From: Chryseosolibacter indicum
Lineage (GTDB): Bacteria > Bacteroidota > Bacteroidia > Cytophagales > Cyclobacteriaceae
NCBI RefSeq assembly: GCF_018598585.1
Contig: NZ_JAHESD010000006.1
Location: 62,001 to 126,000 of the forward strand
DNA: 64,000 nucleotides
Direction: 5' to 3'
The notes under the pieces are model-generated. The model did no database searches, was not told where the DNA came from, and saw only the letters and a program-made list of their open reading frames with translations. A program made the translations under genes and the position numbers. Positions 26,416 to 35,390 of the stretch are shown in pieces. Numbering within the stretch: position 1 is the first letter of the stretch; each line of letters begins with the position of its first letter.

Positions 26416-27687
26416 TTGCGATCTTTATCTATTTTATTTCTTCTCATTGCTATCGCCACTACTTTGCAGGCACAATCAGTATTTGTAAGGCAAGGAGTAA
26501 TTGATTTGAGACAATGGAATTTTAAAGAGCAGGGAAATGTACATCTGAACGGAGAGTGGGGATTTTACATGAGCCAGCTTATACCTCCCGATAGCTTTCC
26601 TGCAATATCAAATGTCCAGGATTACATCTATTTTCCTTCAACATGGAATGAGAGTTCAAAATCGCTGCAACCTGGCAAGGGCTACGCTACCTATCACCTG
26701 ACAGTGCTCCTATCAAAACCACAGCAACTCACCCTTGAAGTTCCGCATTTTTACTCAAGCTATGCGTTATGGATAAATAAGAAACTTACTTCCAGTAACG
26801 GCATTGTTGGTCGTTCGAAGGAAACATCGATTCCTCAATGGCTTCCAAAAACCGTTTCCATTCCAGTTTCAGATGACACGCTTGACATTGTAATTCATGC
26901 CTCCAATTACAGACATGCAAAAGGTGGGGTAAGACAAAGCATTATTATCGGATTGCATGAAAATTTAAACTTTAAACGAAATGTAGCTGTAAACAGTAAT
27001 ATAATACTAATCGTTTTATTAGGATGTTTGTCAGGAGCGTTTCTGTTCACGTATATCTTCTACAAAAGAAATATTACATCAATTTACTTCTCCCTGCTTT
27101 GTTTTACCTGGGCTATACGCGCAATATTCTCAAATTTGTATATCTTAACAGTAAAGTATCCTGAAATTCCGTGGGAGCTCTGTGTCAAAATTGAATACAT
27201 TACGTTATATCTTGCAATGGTATGGGCAGTATTCTTTTTGTCAAGTCTCTTTCCTGAAGATGTAAATACCTTATTCAAATACTTCTTTATTGGCTGCAAT
27301 ATTATTTTTGTTTTGTGCACAGTCTTTACAGAAGCTTCTCTTTATACGCAGTTCTTACCGGTATACCTATCTTTCACGCTTGTTTTGTTACTGTATTCAA
27401 TTTACGTTTTGGTAAGAGCTGTAGTGTATGAACGGGAAGGTGTATGGTATATTGTAAGCAGTGTCATGTTAGGCATAAGCGTATTCACTTACGATCTCAT
27501 TGCCTACCAAGGATGGGCTTTCTTTAACTCGATTATAACCAATTTTGGTTACGCCGTTATCTTTATCCTGTTGAGTATGTGTTTACTCTATCACATCGGG
27601 ATGCTTAAACGAACCGTGCCATCTCAAGATATTCTAACTTTTGATGACTTATACGGAGGCAAGCCATCTCAAAAGAACGTAATGTAA
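26416..27687 (+). CDS. 7TMR-DISM sensor-like membrane protein without output domain
   Basis: About 423 residues. There is no ATG in the usable region. TTG at 26416 gives a standard signal peptide (RSLSILFLLIAIATTLQAQ); TTG at 26368 would add 16 residues. The exported part is a jelly-roll domain (DLRQWNFKEQGNVHLNGEWGFY, then FPSTWNE and GYATYHLTV) as in 7TMR-DISM extracellular regions. Seven membrane helices follow from about IILIVLLGCLSGAFLFTYIFY. The chain then ends about 30 residues after the last helix, with no kinase, cyclase or other output domain. It probably senses a carbohydrate-like ligand and must act through a partner protein (inference). It ends 16 bp from the convergent ybbP. Confidence 0.85.
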   Translation: MRSLSILFLLIAIATTLQAQSVFVRQGVIDLRQWNFKEQGNVHLNGEWGFYMSQLIPPDSFPAISNVQDYIYFPSTWNESSKSLQPGKGYATYHLTVLLSKPQQLTLEVPHFYSSYALWINKKLTSSNGIVGRSKETSIPQWLPKTVSIPVSDDTLDIVIHASNYRHAKGGVRQSIIIGLHENLNFKRNVAVNSNIILIVLLGCLSGAFLFTYIFYKRNITSIYFSLLCFTWAIRAIFSNLYILTVKYPEIPWELCVKIEYITLYLAMVWAVFFLSSLFPEDVNTLFKYFFIGCNIIFVLCTVFTEASLYTQFLPVYLSFTLVLLLYSIYVLVRAVVYEREGVWYIVSSVMLGISVFTYDLIAYQGWAFFNSIITNFGYAVIFILLSMCLLYHIGMLKRTVPSQDILTFDDLYGGKPSQKNVM

Positions 27688-27703
27688 TATGACCTCACCG
27701 GAT

Positions 27704-30271
27704 TTACCCCTCCTTTCTTAGCACCTGTAATGGCGGCGTGTTAATTACTTCGCGGAGGTTTATCCATCCTATTAGCATGGTAAGAAAGATTACACTAAAG
27801 CTTATTACACCTATCTCCTTCCAATCGAACGCAAATTTAATTTCGAAGAAAAAGGTTGTCAGCAGATAACCACCTGCCAGTGAAAGTACCATTCCTGTAA
27901 ACGCGGAAAACAATCCGAGATAAGCATACTCAATGAGGGTAATTTTGGTGATTTGGCTAGTCCGTGCTCCTACCGTGCGTAATAAGACATTCTCCTTAAT
28001 TCTCAAAAATTTACTATTGATTACAGCCCCTGCAAGTACAATCAGTCCCGTAATAATACTGAACAATGCAAGAAACCTTACAACTAATCCAAGTTTATCA
28101 AACAGCTCGTTTACTGTACTTAAAATAAGTCGCAAGTCAATCAGGGAAACGTTGGGGAACTGAAGGATAAGCTGCTGCTGAAAATTATTCGCTTGCTGTT
28201 GTTCCTTGATCCTTGTTGATGTTACGTAAAACTGCGGAGCATTTTCAAGCACTCCTTTAGGAAAGACAAATATAAAATTAGGAGGATCTTTAGGCCACTC
28301 AACTTTTCTTACTCCCGAAATAAATGCCTTTAATGGCACACCCTGAATATCAAATACGAGTGAATCTCCAATCGTAACTCCAAGGTTTTCTTCCATGCCT
28401 TCTGATATCGTCACCCAAACAGAATCCTTGGACTGCTTTTTACTGTGCAATTCTCCTTTAATAAGTTCTTCCGAATTATGGAGGCTATCCCGATAGGTTA
28501 CCCTATACTCACGTGTTAATGCCCAGTTAGGAATTTTATCGGTTGTATCCTTTTGCAGTACTTCTACTGATTTTCCCTTTACCTCACTTAACCTGCAAGT
28601 AATAATAGGTACAACCTGGTTAACCTCAAGGTTGTTCTCTTTCATTAGTTTTATAACACCTTCTCGTTGATGTGGTTGAATGTCAAAGAGAATTGTATTA
28701 GACTGGTTCTCTCTTCCTGTAAACTCTACCTGGCTTAACATACTCTGCTCTACAATATTTAAAGTAGAAATAATGAAAGCACCCAAGCCAATCGTTACCA
28801 TTAGCACTCGGGTTTGATTGTTTGGTCTGAATAACCCCGAGAGAGAGTGTTTCCAAATAAATCCTGCGTTGTAAGGGAAAAATTTTCTGACCAGGTAAAG
28901 AAGTGCTATGGCAACAAGTGTGAGAAAGCCAAGAGCGACGATCAAACCCAGAAAGAAGTATACCCCGGTAAGAATACTTTGTGTTTGATATGCAGCAAAT
29001 GCGATCGGAAACAAGGCAATACAGATAATGGCTACTACCTTTGTTTTTGAAACTATTCGTTCGGGACTAAAATCTGATCTTAGCACCGACAGCGGTGGAA
29101 CAAACCTTACAGCCACTAAAGGAAGGATGGAGAAAAGTATTGAAATTACTGCACCGATAAGCACACCCATTCCTACTGACTTCCAGGAAATGCCTGTTGA
29201 AATCTCAAATGGAACAACACCTTTTAATAGGACAGGGATTAGCTGTTGGATTCCGATACCTATTAACGACCCCACTATACTACCTAATAGGCCGAGGACG
29301 AAAATTTGTATAAAGAAGATATTAAAAGCTTGCCAGCCTGTTGAACCAATACAACGCAGCACTGCTACCTCCTCGCGTTTTTCTCTTGCATAAATATGAA
29401 CTGCACTGGCTATGCCAATACATCCCAGCACCAATGCTACAAAAGCCAGCAGCGAGAAGAATTTATAAACAGAATTAAAACCTTCTCCCAGACCTTCTCT
29501 CCGTCCTTCTATGGTCTCATAAGAGTAACCATTCTTCCTGATAAAAGGCTTAAAATTGTTTAAGGTTTGTGTAGTTTCTTCTTCCGAACTTGTTTTAATG
29601 TACTGCTTGAAGTTAACCCTGCTTCCGTACTGAATTAATCGTGTTGAATCCAGTTCATCCATAGAAATGTATACAGAAGGAGTAAAGGTACTTGTTATTC
29701 CCCCTCCTCCTGGAATTTTGGCTACAACGCCGGACACCTTGAATACACTACTGCCTATGCGAAGGGAGTCGTCAGAACTAACCTCATACTGACTCGCAAG
29801 AGACTCATCCAGCATGGCAAATTTACCAGTCTTAATTTTGCTGTATGCGTCGGCAGGCTGTGTTTCTACCTTTCCATAAAAAGGAAAGTCTCCTTTGAGA
29901 GCTACTAATCTTATTAAGCGCGATTGTCCATTGTTCAAAAACAAAACCATAGATGCCATATCTGCTTCTGACGCTTGTGGCAATTGAAGTGAATCAAATT
30001 TGGCTTTTAGTTCCCCTTCGAATTTCCTTTCGCCATTAATTACCAGATCGGCACCCAGAAGTTCTTTTGCATTGCTATTGATATCGTTCTGCAAAGAGTT
30101 ATTCATCGAGTCTAGCGCCACTACTGCAGCTATTCCTACTACAAGCGCAGCTACAAACAGCACCAGGCGCGAAAAGTTATGACGCGCGTCGCGCCATGCC
30201 ATACTCCATACCCATCTATCTTTGAATATAGACCTATTCTTACGCTTGATCTTGATTACGTATTCAATCAT
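27704..30271 (-). CDS. ybbP: ABC transporter permease, YbbP family
   Basis: 855 residues. The N-terminal cytoplasmic stretch and helix (WRDARHNFSRLVLFVAALVVGIAAVVALDSM) lead into a periplasmic domain. FtsX-type helices follow (LGCIGIASAVHIYAREKREEVAVLRCIGS), then a second set, ending LREVINTPPLQVLRKEG. This is the YbbP layout with two FtsX units. Its ATPase ybbA lies 45 bp upstream, and a tesA-like esterase is divergent to both, as in E. coli. Family members may extract hydrophobic compounds from the membrane; the exact cargo is not settled. Confidence 0.93.
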   Translation of the reverse strand: MIEYVIKIKRKNRSIFKDRWVWSMAWRDARHNFSRLVLFVAALVVGIAAVVALDSMNNSLQNDINSNAKELLGADLVINGERKFEGELKAKFDSLQLPQASEADMASMVLFLNNGQSRLIRLVALKGDFPFYGKVETQPADAYSKIKTGKFAMLDESLASQYEVSSDDSLRIGSSVFKVSGVVAKIPGGGGITSTFTPSVYISMDELDSTRLIQYGSRVNFKQYIKTSSEEETTQTLNNFKPFIRKNGYSYETIEGRREGLGEGFNSVYKFFSLLAFVALVLGCIGIASAVHIYAREKREEVAVLRCIGSTGWQAFNIFFIQIFVLGLLGSIVGSLIGIGIQQLIPVLLKGVVPFEISTGISWKSVGMGVLIGAVISILFSILPLVAVRFVPPLSVLRSDFSPERIVSKTKVVAIICIALFPIAFAAYQTQSILTGVYFFLGLIVALGFLTLVAIALLYLVRKFFPYNAGFIWKHSLSGLFRPNNQTRVLMVTIGLGAFIISTLNIVEQSMLSQVEFTGRENQSNTILFDIQPHQREGVIKLMKENNLEVNQVVPIITCRLSEVKGKSVEVLQKDTTDKIPNWALTREYRVTYRDSLHNSEELIKGELHSKKQSKDSVWVTISEGMEENLGVTIGDSLVFDIQGVPLKAFISGVRKVEWPKDPPNFIFVFPKGVLENAPQFYVTSTRIKEQQQANNFQQQLILQFPNVSLIDLRLILSTVNELFDKLGLVVRFLALFSIITGLIVLAGAVINSKFLRIKENVLLRTVGARTSQITKITLIEYAYLGLFSAFTGMVLSLAGGYLLTTFFFEIKFAFDWKEIGVISFSVIFLTMLIGWINLREVINTPPLQVLRKEG

Positions 30272-30316
30272 TTATTTCACGTCCGCTTAATAACTAATGC
30301 TGTATTTAATTCTGAC

Positions 30317-31018
30317 TTAATAGTTCGAAGCTACTCTACCTACAACATCGTCAACAAGCTTGCCTCCTCGCATTCTAAGAATGCGTTGCGTGCGTTGAGC
30401 AAGTTCAAGGTTATGAGTTACGAGCACAAGCGTTGTTCCCTGTTCCTTGTTCATGCCAAATAGAAGTTCAGTAATGTGATAAGCATTCTCCTCATCAAGA
30501 TTTCCTGTAGGTTCATCAGCAAATAGTATTTTAGGATCGGTAATAAATGCACGCGCCATAGCTACCCTTTGTTGTTCACCTCCTGAAAGCTGGCTGGGAT
30601 AATGGTGAAGTCTCCCGCTTAAGCCTACACGATCCAATAATTCTTTTGCCTTCGGCATTACATTTCGCTCACCTCTTAGCTCCAAAGGGACCATCACATT
30701 TTCTAGCGCTGTTAATGTAGAAAGCAATTGAAAGTTCTGGAACACGAAGCCGACGTATTGATTACGGATGTATGCCCGATCGTCTTCGTTCATCGCGTTA
30801 AGTTTAAAACCCATTAGAGAAACAGAACCGCCTGAAGCTACATCAAGGCCTGCACATAAACCTAGAAGCGTTGTTTTACCGCTTCCGGAAGGGCCAATAA
30901 TTGAGATCGAATCGCTTTGTTTAACAGAAAAAGAAATATGGTCGAGCACCATCAATTCTTTTTCTGCAGATCGATAAATTTTAGTTAGGTTTTCAGCTTC
31001 AAGTACGGCTTGTGACAT
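30317..31018 (-). CDS. ybbA: ABC transporter ATP-binding protein, YbbA family
   Basis: 233 residues. Walker A is GPSGSGKTT, the signature is [15 protein letters not shown], Walker B is [12 protein letters not shown], and the H-loop His is in LVLVTHN. It belongs to the LolD/MacB group of ATPases. It is the first gene of the ybbAP operon and the cytoplasmic motor for the YbbP permease. The 60-bp divergent spacer to the tesA-like gene must contain both promoters. Confidence 0.94.
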   Translation of the reverse strand: MSQAVLEAENLTKIYRSAEKELMVLDHISFSVKQSDSISIIGPSGSGKTTLLGLCAGLDVASGGSVSLMGFKLNAMNEDDRAYIRNQYVGFVFQNFQLLSTLTALENVMVPLELRGERNVMPKAKELLDRVGLSGRLHHYPSQLSGGEQQRVAMARAFITDPKILFADEPTGNLDEENAYHITELLFGMNKEQGTTLVLVTHNLELAQRTQRILRMRGGKLVDDVVGRVASNY

Positions 31019-31078
31019 GGTTTTTGCTTAAGATAGTAACTTTTTAAAGCGTATATCAGTTAAAATTGTTTCAACAGT

Positions 31079-31714
31079 ATGGTAAAAGTTAAACTGTTTA
31101 CACGAATGGTCGCAAAAACACTGCTATTTATTTCAATACTCTTTTTTATTCAGGCTTCAGACAAACCAAAAGTGATCTTATTTTATGGTGATAGTCTTAC
31201 TGCCGGCTACGGCCTGTCGCCCGAAGAAGCTTTTCCATCTCTAATTGAACAACAATTGATAAAAAGCGGGAAGCCAACAAAGGCGGTTAATGCGGGATTA
31301 AGTGGTGAGACTTCAGCAGGAGGATTAACAAGAATAGATTGGGTATTGAGACAGCCCATTGATATTTTTGTTCTTGAGCTAGGCGCCAATGACGGACTAC
31401 GTGGTCTCCCTTTAGAACAGACCAAAAAGAACCTTCAAGCGATAATAGATAAAGTAAAAAGTAAATATCCGCAAACAAAAATTGTTATTGCTGGAATGAT
31501 GGTCCCTCCAAATATGGGCCCGGAGTATTCATCAAAATTTAAGGACCTTTTCCCCGCGTTGGCAAGGCAGAACAAAGCAGTCCTTATCCCCTTCCTTCTC
31601 CAGGATGTGGCAGGAAACGAAAAATTAAATCAGGCGGATGGTATTCATCCAAACCCGGAGGGCCACCGTATTGTTGCTAATAACGTTTATAAAGTACTGA
31701 ATCCCCTTTTGTAA
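31079..31714 (+). CDS. tesA: SGNH-family arylesterase/lysophospholipase (TesA-like)
   Basis: 211 residues. The N-terminus has a hydrophobic signal (TLLFISILFFIQAS), so it is periplasmic or lipid-associated. Block I is FYGDSLTAG with Ser39, Gly is in NAGLSGETS, Asn in ELGANDG, and the Asp187/His190 pair in DGIHPNPEG: a complete SGNH set. E. coli TesA is a multifunctional thioesterase, protease and lysophospholipase. Position divergent to ybbA supports orthology. A second ATG at residue 10 is possible. Confidence 0.93.
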   Translation: MVKVKLFTRMVAKTLLFISILFFIQASDKPKVILFYGDSLTAGYGLSPEEAFPSLIEQQLIKSGKPTKAVNAGLSGETSAGGLTRIDWVLRQPIDIFVLELGANDGLRGLPLEQTKKNLQAIIDKVKSKYPQTKIVIAGMMVPPNMGPEYSSKFKDLFPALARQNKAVLIPFLLQDVAGNEKLNQADGIHPNPEGHRIVANNVYKVLNPLL

Positions 31715-31985
31715 TCACATCTTGTTTTAAAAAAAACATAACTTGTTAAGCCATTACCCCTCGCTTGATGTGTTTATTACGGCAACCTGTTCATGTTTAG
31801 GGAAAGATAATGACAAGTCGCTATAAGGGTGTATAAGGTTGGAACCGAAGAAATAGCTGATTTTGGGAATAAGCAATCGCAGAACACCATCATCAGGTAT
31901 ACGCAAATAAAAGAAAGTTTACTCCTCCCTAGAAATATGACAGTTCAGGTGTTGTCTCTAACTGCTACACTTGAACTGCACTGTT

Positions 31986-32017
31986 ACTCAATTATTCAAA
32001 TACTCAATTATTCAAAT
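31986..32017. repeat. Perfect 16-bp tandem duplication over a stop codon
   Basis: ACTCAATTATTCAAAT occurs twice without a gap (31986-32001 and 32002-32017). The second copy contains the stop codon of the minus-strand permease gene, so the duplication was neutral for the protein. Confidence 0.9.
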
Positions 32018-33243
32018 CTGAGTGACTCAATCGGGTCAAGTTTTGATGCTTTATGAGCCGGATAATAACCTGATAACAACCCTACTCCCACACACACAAT
32101 CATACCGATAGACATCCACAACCAAGGAATAACAAAGGAGTTTATGCTCATTATTTTAGCAAGCAGGTTCCCTATCAATATCCCAAGTATTATCCCTACA
32201 ATACCACCTAAAAGGCAGACTACAATTGCTTCAATTACAAACTGCTGCCTGATTCGCGCTGGTGTAGCTCCCAATGCCTTCCTTACCCCTACCTCCCTTG
32301 TTCTCTCTGTTACGGAAACAAGCATGATATTCATCAAAGCGATAGAAGCACCTAGTAAGGTAATAAAACCCACACCGAACCCTGCGAAACGCAGACCGGA
32401 AGTAATGCTTTCTAGCTCCTGCGCCAGGGTCTCACTTTTTTCCAATTCAAAAGAGTTTTCTTTGCCAACAGCGTCACCCCTTATTCTACGCATCACGCCA
32501 GTAGCTTCTCCCATGGCATTTTCCATTTGCGAAGGGTCTGAAATACCAACGGTAAGTGTATAAGACAGACCATTCCCCTGAGCTAGCTGATTAGCCTTTA
32601 CAATAGGAATTATTACCATGTTGTCATAATTATCCTCAGCAAGCTGCCCCTTTTCTTTAAGCACGCCAATAACCTTAAACTGAGCCCCGAGAAACGTTAT
32701 CTTTTGCCCTACGGCATCTTCATTACTTTTAAAAAGCGTTGAATAAATTTTGTATCCAATTACAGCCACCTGCGTTCCATATTCTACTTCGAATTTTGAA
32801 AAACCCCTGCCACGGTCAAATTCCAGTCCCTTAATAGAAAAGAACTCCTCATTAGCACCATCAACAGCAACATTAGGATTCGTTTTGTTAGATAGCCTCT
32901 TTACCTCCGCCACCTGGGAAAGATTGGCCGATAAACTTATTGTAGAGGTAACAGGATATTGATCAATGAAACGAAAAGTCTCGTTAAGTCTCAACGGCGG
33001 GTAAGTTTTCTGGATAACCCCCTGCGTGTTCGTACCTCGGTTTACTTTTGAGGTAATATCAAAAGTGTTAACGCCGAGTGTTGCCAGGCTTTCTGATACC
33101 GAATGCTCAATTCCATCAACGGTTGTGAGCATGCCCACCAAAGCCATTATACCAATCGCAACAATTAAAGCGGTTAATATGGAACGCAGCAGGTTTGCCT
33201 TTACGGAATTAAGCCCCTCTTTTATATTTTCGATGAAATCCAT
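32008..33243 (-). CDS. MacB-type ABC transporter permease (orphan)
   Basis: 411 residues in the single-unit MacB/LolC layout. One N-terminal helix ([29 protein letters not shown]) is followed by a large periplasmic MacB_PCD domain. Three C-terminal helices carry the FtsX motif [25 protein letters not shown], and the end is [16 protein letters not shown]. No ATPase lies next to it; YbbA, about 1 kb away in a different operon, is not an obvious partner. A role in export or envelope stress is possible. It is divergent from the exported protein gene at 33444. Confidence 0.92.
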   Translation of the reverse strand: MDFIENIKEGLNSVKANLLRSILTALIVAIGIMALVGMLTTVDGIEHSVSESLATLGVNTFDITSKVNRGTNTQGVIQKTYPPLRLNETFRFIDQYPVTSTISLSANLSQVAEVKRLSNKTNPNVAVDGANEEFFSIKGLEFDRGRGFSKFEVEYGTQVAVIGYKIYSTLFKSNEDAVGQKITFLGAQFKVIGVLKEKGQLAEDNYDNMVIIPIVKANQLAQGNGLSYTLTVGISDPSQMENAMGEATGVMRRIRGDAVGKENSFELEKSETLAQELESITSGLRFAGFGVGFITLLGASIALMNIMLVSVTERTREVGVRKALGATPARIRQQFVIEAIVVCLLGGIVGIILGILIGNLLAKIMSINSFVIPWLWMSIGMIVCVGVGLLSGYYPAHKASKLDPIESLRFE

Positions 33244-33443
33244 GCAGAAATGATTAAATTATAAGGTACAGCTATTGAACGAATTAAATATTTAAAGCAT
33301 TAACACAGTTTTCAGAACAATACTTATCCGCTTATACGTTGATAAAACATAACAAAATGTTACACACAAGGTCGGATTTTTTATTAAAATGATGAATTGG
33401 CAGATTATTTTCGGTAATTAAAGCATTTAAAGCTGGGTAACTT

Positions 33444-34727
33444 ATGAAACTGGTGGCAGGATTTAGTTCGATAAGAAAGGCAATACTACTGATATTTCTC
33501 TTTTCATTTTCACTTTTGAAAGCAAACTCCATATTAATTCCTATGGATGCCAAACAGACTAACCACCTTAAAGCATACGGAATTGCCTATTGGATTTTAA
33601 GAAATGAAACAGAAGTAGAGTGGCTGCTCAATTATCGGGGAGGAAGTTTTATGGTAAAGTTTCATCCGGCAATACAAAATGAGTTGGTGATAAGGGGTGT
33701 CAGTTTCGAAGTCATTTCAGATGCGCAAGCCAACCAGATTCTTACCGAGATAGCAAGCCCGGCATTAAACTATGACGTGATGAAGCTGGAAAAGTATCCG
33801 AAGATTGCAGTGTACTCGCCGAAAACAAAACAACCCTGGGACGATGCTGTTACCCTTGTTCTCACCTATGCCGAAATTCCTTACGACGTTATTTTTGATG
33901 ATGAAGTAATGAATGGTGCGCTCCCGAAATACGATTGGCTTCACCTGCACCACGAAGATTTTACAGGGCAATACGGAAGGTTCTACGGTAACTACAGCAA
34001 CATGCCCTGGTATATTGAACAAGTAAAGGAAGCAGAAGACCTCGCCAGAAAGCATGGCTTTCATAAAGTATCTCAATTGAAACTTGCCGTCTCCATGAAA
34101 ATAAAAGAGTTTGTATCGGGAGGCGGTTTCCTCTTTGCCATGTGCTCTGCTACCGACACCTATGATATTGCCTTAGCGGCAGAGGGTGTTGATATCTGCG
34201 AACGTATGTATGACGGGGACCCTGCTGATCCTATGGCACAGGAGAAACTGAACTATGACAAAACGTTAGCCTTTACAGATTTCAGGTTGATGAGAGATCC
34301 ATATGTCTATGAATTTTCGGATATTGATAATCAGCCTAACGAAAGAGGTTTGCGGCAGGACAATGACTATTTTACTATTTTTGAATTCTCAGCAAAATGG
34401 GATCCTATTCCTACTATGCTTACCCAAAATCATACGAAGGTAATTAAGGGATTTTTTGGGCAAACTACAGGCTTTAAAAAGCAACTGATTAAACCAGACG
34501 TGCTCCTTATGGGCGAGAACAAAGAGATTAAGGAAGCAAAATACTTGCATGGGGTATTAGGAAAAGGATTCTGGACCTTTTATGGCGGACACGACCCTGA
34601 AGATTACCAGCATCAGGTTAACGAAGAGCCTACTGACTTACATCAACACCCTAACTCACCAGGTTACAGATTAATTCTTAATAACATCCTGTTTCCTGCA
34701 GCAAAAAAGAAAAAGCAAAAGACTTAA
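33444..34727 (+). CDS. Exported protein of the family mislabelled 'asparagine synthetase B'
   Basis: 427 residues with a signal peptide (KAILLIFLFSFSLLKANS). Bacteroidota homologues with the opening ILIPMDAKQTNHLKAYGIAYW and LLNYRGGSFMVKF are widely labelled 'asparagine synthetase B', but I see neither the Cys-2 glutaminase start nor the ATP-pyrophosphatase SGGxDS loop of AsnB. The middle contains GGGFLFAMCSATDTYDIALAA, similar to a GATase1-like nucleophile elbow with Cys, and YDWLHLHHEDFTGQYG. It is therefore more like an exported GATase1/ThuA-like fold protein of unknown role. It is cell-envelope located by its signal. Single gene. Confidence 0.8.
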   Translation: MKLVAGFSSIRKAILLIFLFSFSLLKANSILIPMDAKQTNHLKAYGIAYWILRNETEVEWLLNYRGGSFMVKFHPAIQNELVIRGVSFEVISDAQANQILTEIASPALNYDVMKLEKYPKIAVYSPKTKQPWDDAVTLVLTYAEIPYDVIFDDEVMNGALPKYDWLHLHHEDFTGQYGRFYGNYSNMPWYIEQVKEAEDLARKHGFHKVSQLKLAVSMKIKEFVSGGGFLFAMCSATDTYDIALAAEGVDICERMYDGDPADPMAQEKLNYDKTLAFTDFRLMRDPYVYEFSDIDNQPNERGLRQDNDYFTIFEFSAKWDPIPTMLTQNHTKVIKGFFGQTTGFKKQLIKPDVLLMGENKEIKEAKYLHGVLGKGFWTFYGGHDPEDYQHQVNEEPTDLHQHPNSPGYRLILNNILFPAAKKKKQKT

Positions 34728-34777
34728 TTTGCGTTCGGAGAGTTATTGTTAAAAAAAATCGGTAGGATAAAACAAGT

Positions 34778-35380
34778 TTAATGCATTCTATCAGGGCGGG
34801 TTCCAAGGTTTTTCATGATCTCTGCCTCTTGAGCCAATAGCTCACGCCAGCGTTTATCGACTACCTCTTCGGCAATATAAGTTTTAGCCAGTTGAAGAAA
34901 GTTCTTGTAATGACCGGCTTCTGAAACCATTAGCTCATAATAGAATGTCGACAAGCCAGGGTCCTCGATATTCTTCCAAAGGATTTTGAAACGTTCGCAA
35001 CTCCTCGCTTCTATGAGCGCGTTTAATAGCAACTTCTCTAAAAGCTGTTGCTCACGGCTACCACCCGTTTTTACTACTTTCTGTAATGCATCGACATATT
35101 CATCTTTTCTTTGCCTGCCAAGAGAGAAACCTCTTTTACGCAATTCTTCAAGCACTCTTTCAAAATGACTCCATTCTTCTGCAACAACCGGTGTTAGCAT
35201 TTCAACCAGTTTATCCTTTTCAGGATACTGAATAATAAGCGAGATACATGACGATGCAGCCTTTTGCTCGCAATAAGCGTGGTCTATCAATATCTCTCCA
35301 ATATTCTTTTCTGCAACATTTGCCCACCTTGGATCTGTAGGTAACTCTAGCCCTAATGTAAATTTATCTTTAGCTTCCAT
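34778..35380 (-). CDS. miaE: tRNA-(ms2io6A37) hydroxylase
   Basis: 200 residues, an all-helical ferritin-like di-iron protein. Iron-ligand motifs are visible: Glu with HAYCEQKAA, EEWSHFERV (ExxH), EARSCERF and SEAGHYKNF (ExxH). MiaE hydroxylates the 2-methylthio-isopentenyl group on A37 of tRNAs reading U-initial codons, using oxygen, which suits an aerobe. I chose the ATG at 35380 (MEAKDKFTLGL), 10 bp after the porin stop; a longer start would overlap the porin gene. It is last in the lpxK-porin-miaE run. Confidence 0.93.
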   Translation of the reverse strand: MEAKDKFTLGLELPTDPRWANVAEKNIGEILIDHAYCEQKAASSCISLIIQYPEKDKLVEMLTPVVAEEWSHFERVLEELRKRGFSLGRQRKDEYVDALQKVVKTGGSREQQLLEKLLLNALIEARSCERFKILWKNIEDPGLSTFYYELMVSEAGHYKNFLQLAKTYIAEEVVDKRWRELLAQEAEIMKNLGTRPDRMH

Positions 35381-35390
35381 AAGATAAAGC

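Noticed and set aside
32008-33243. Pairing of the MacB-like permease with ybbA as one ABC transporter
   Set aside because: They lie in different operons with the tesA-like gene between, and ybbA already has ybbP as a direct partner.
33444-34727. Annotation as asparagine synthetase B
   Set aside because: No N-terminal Cys glutaminase and no SGGxDS ATP-pyrophosphatase loop; a signal peptide is present.
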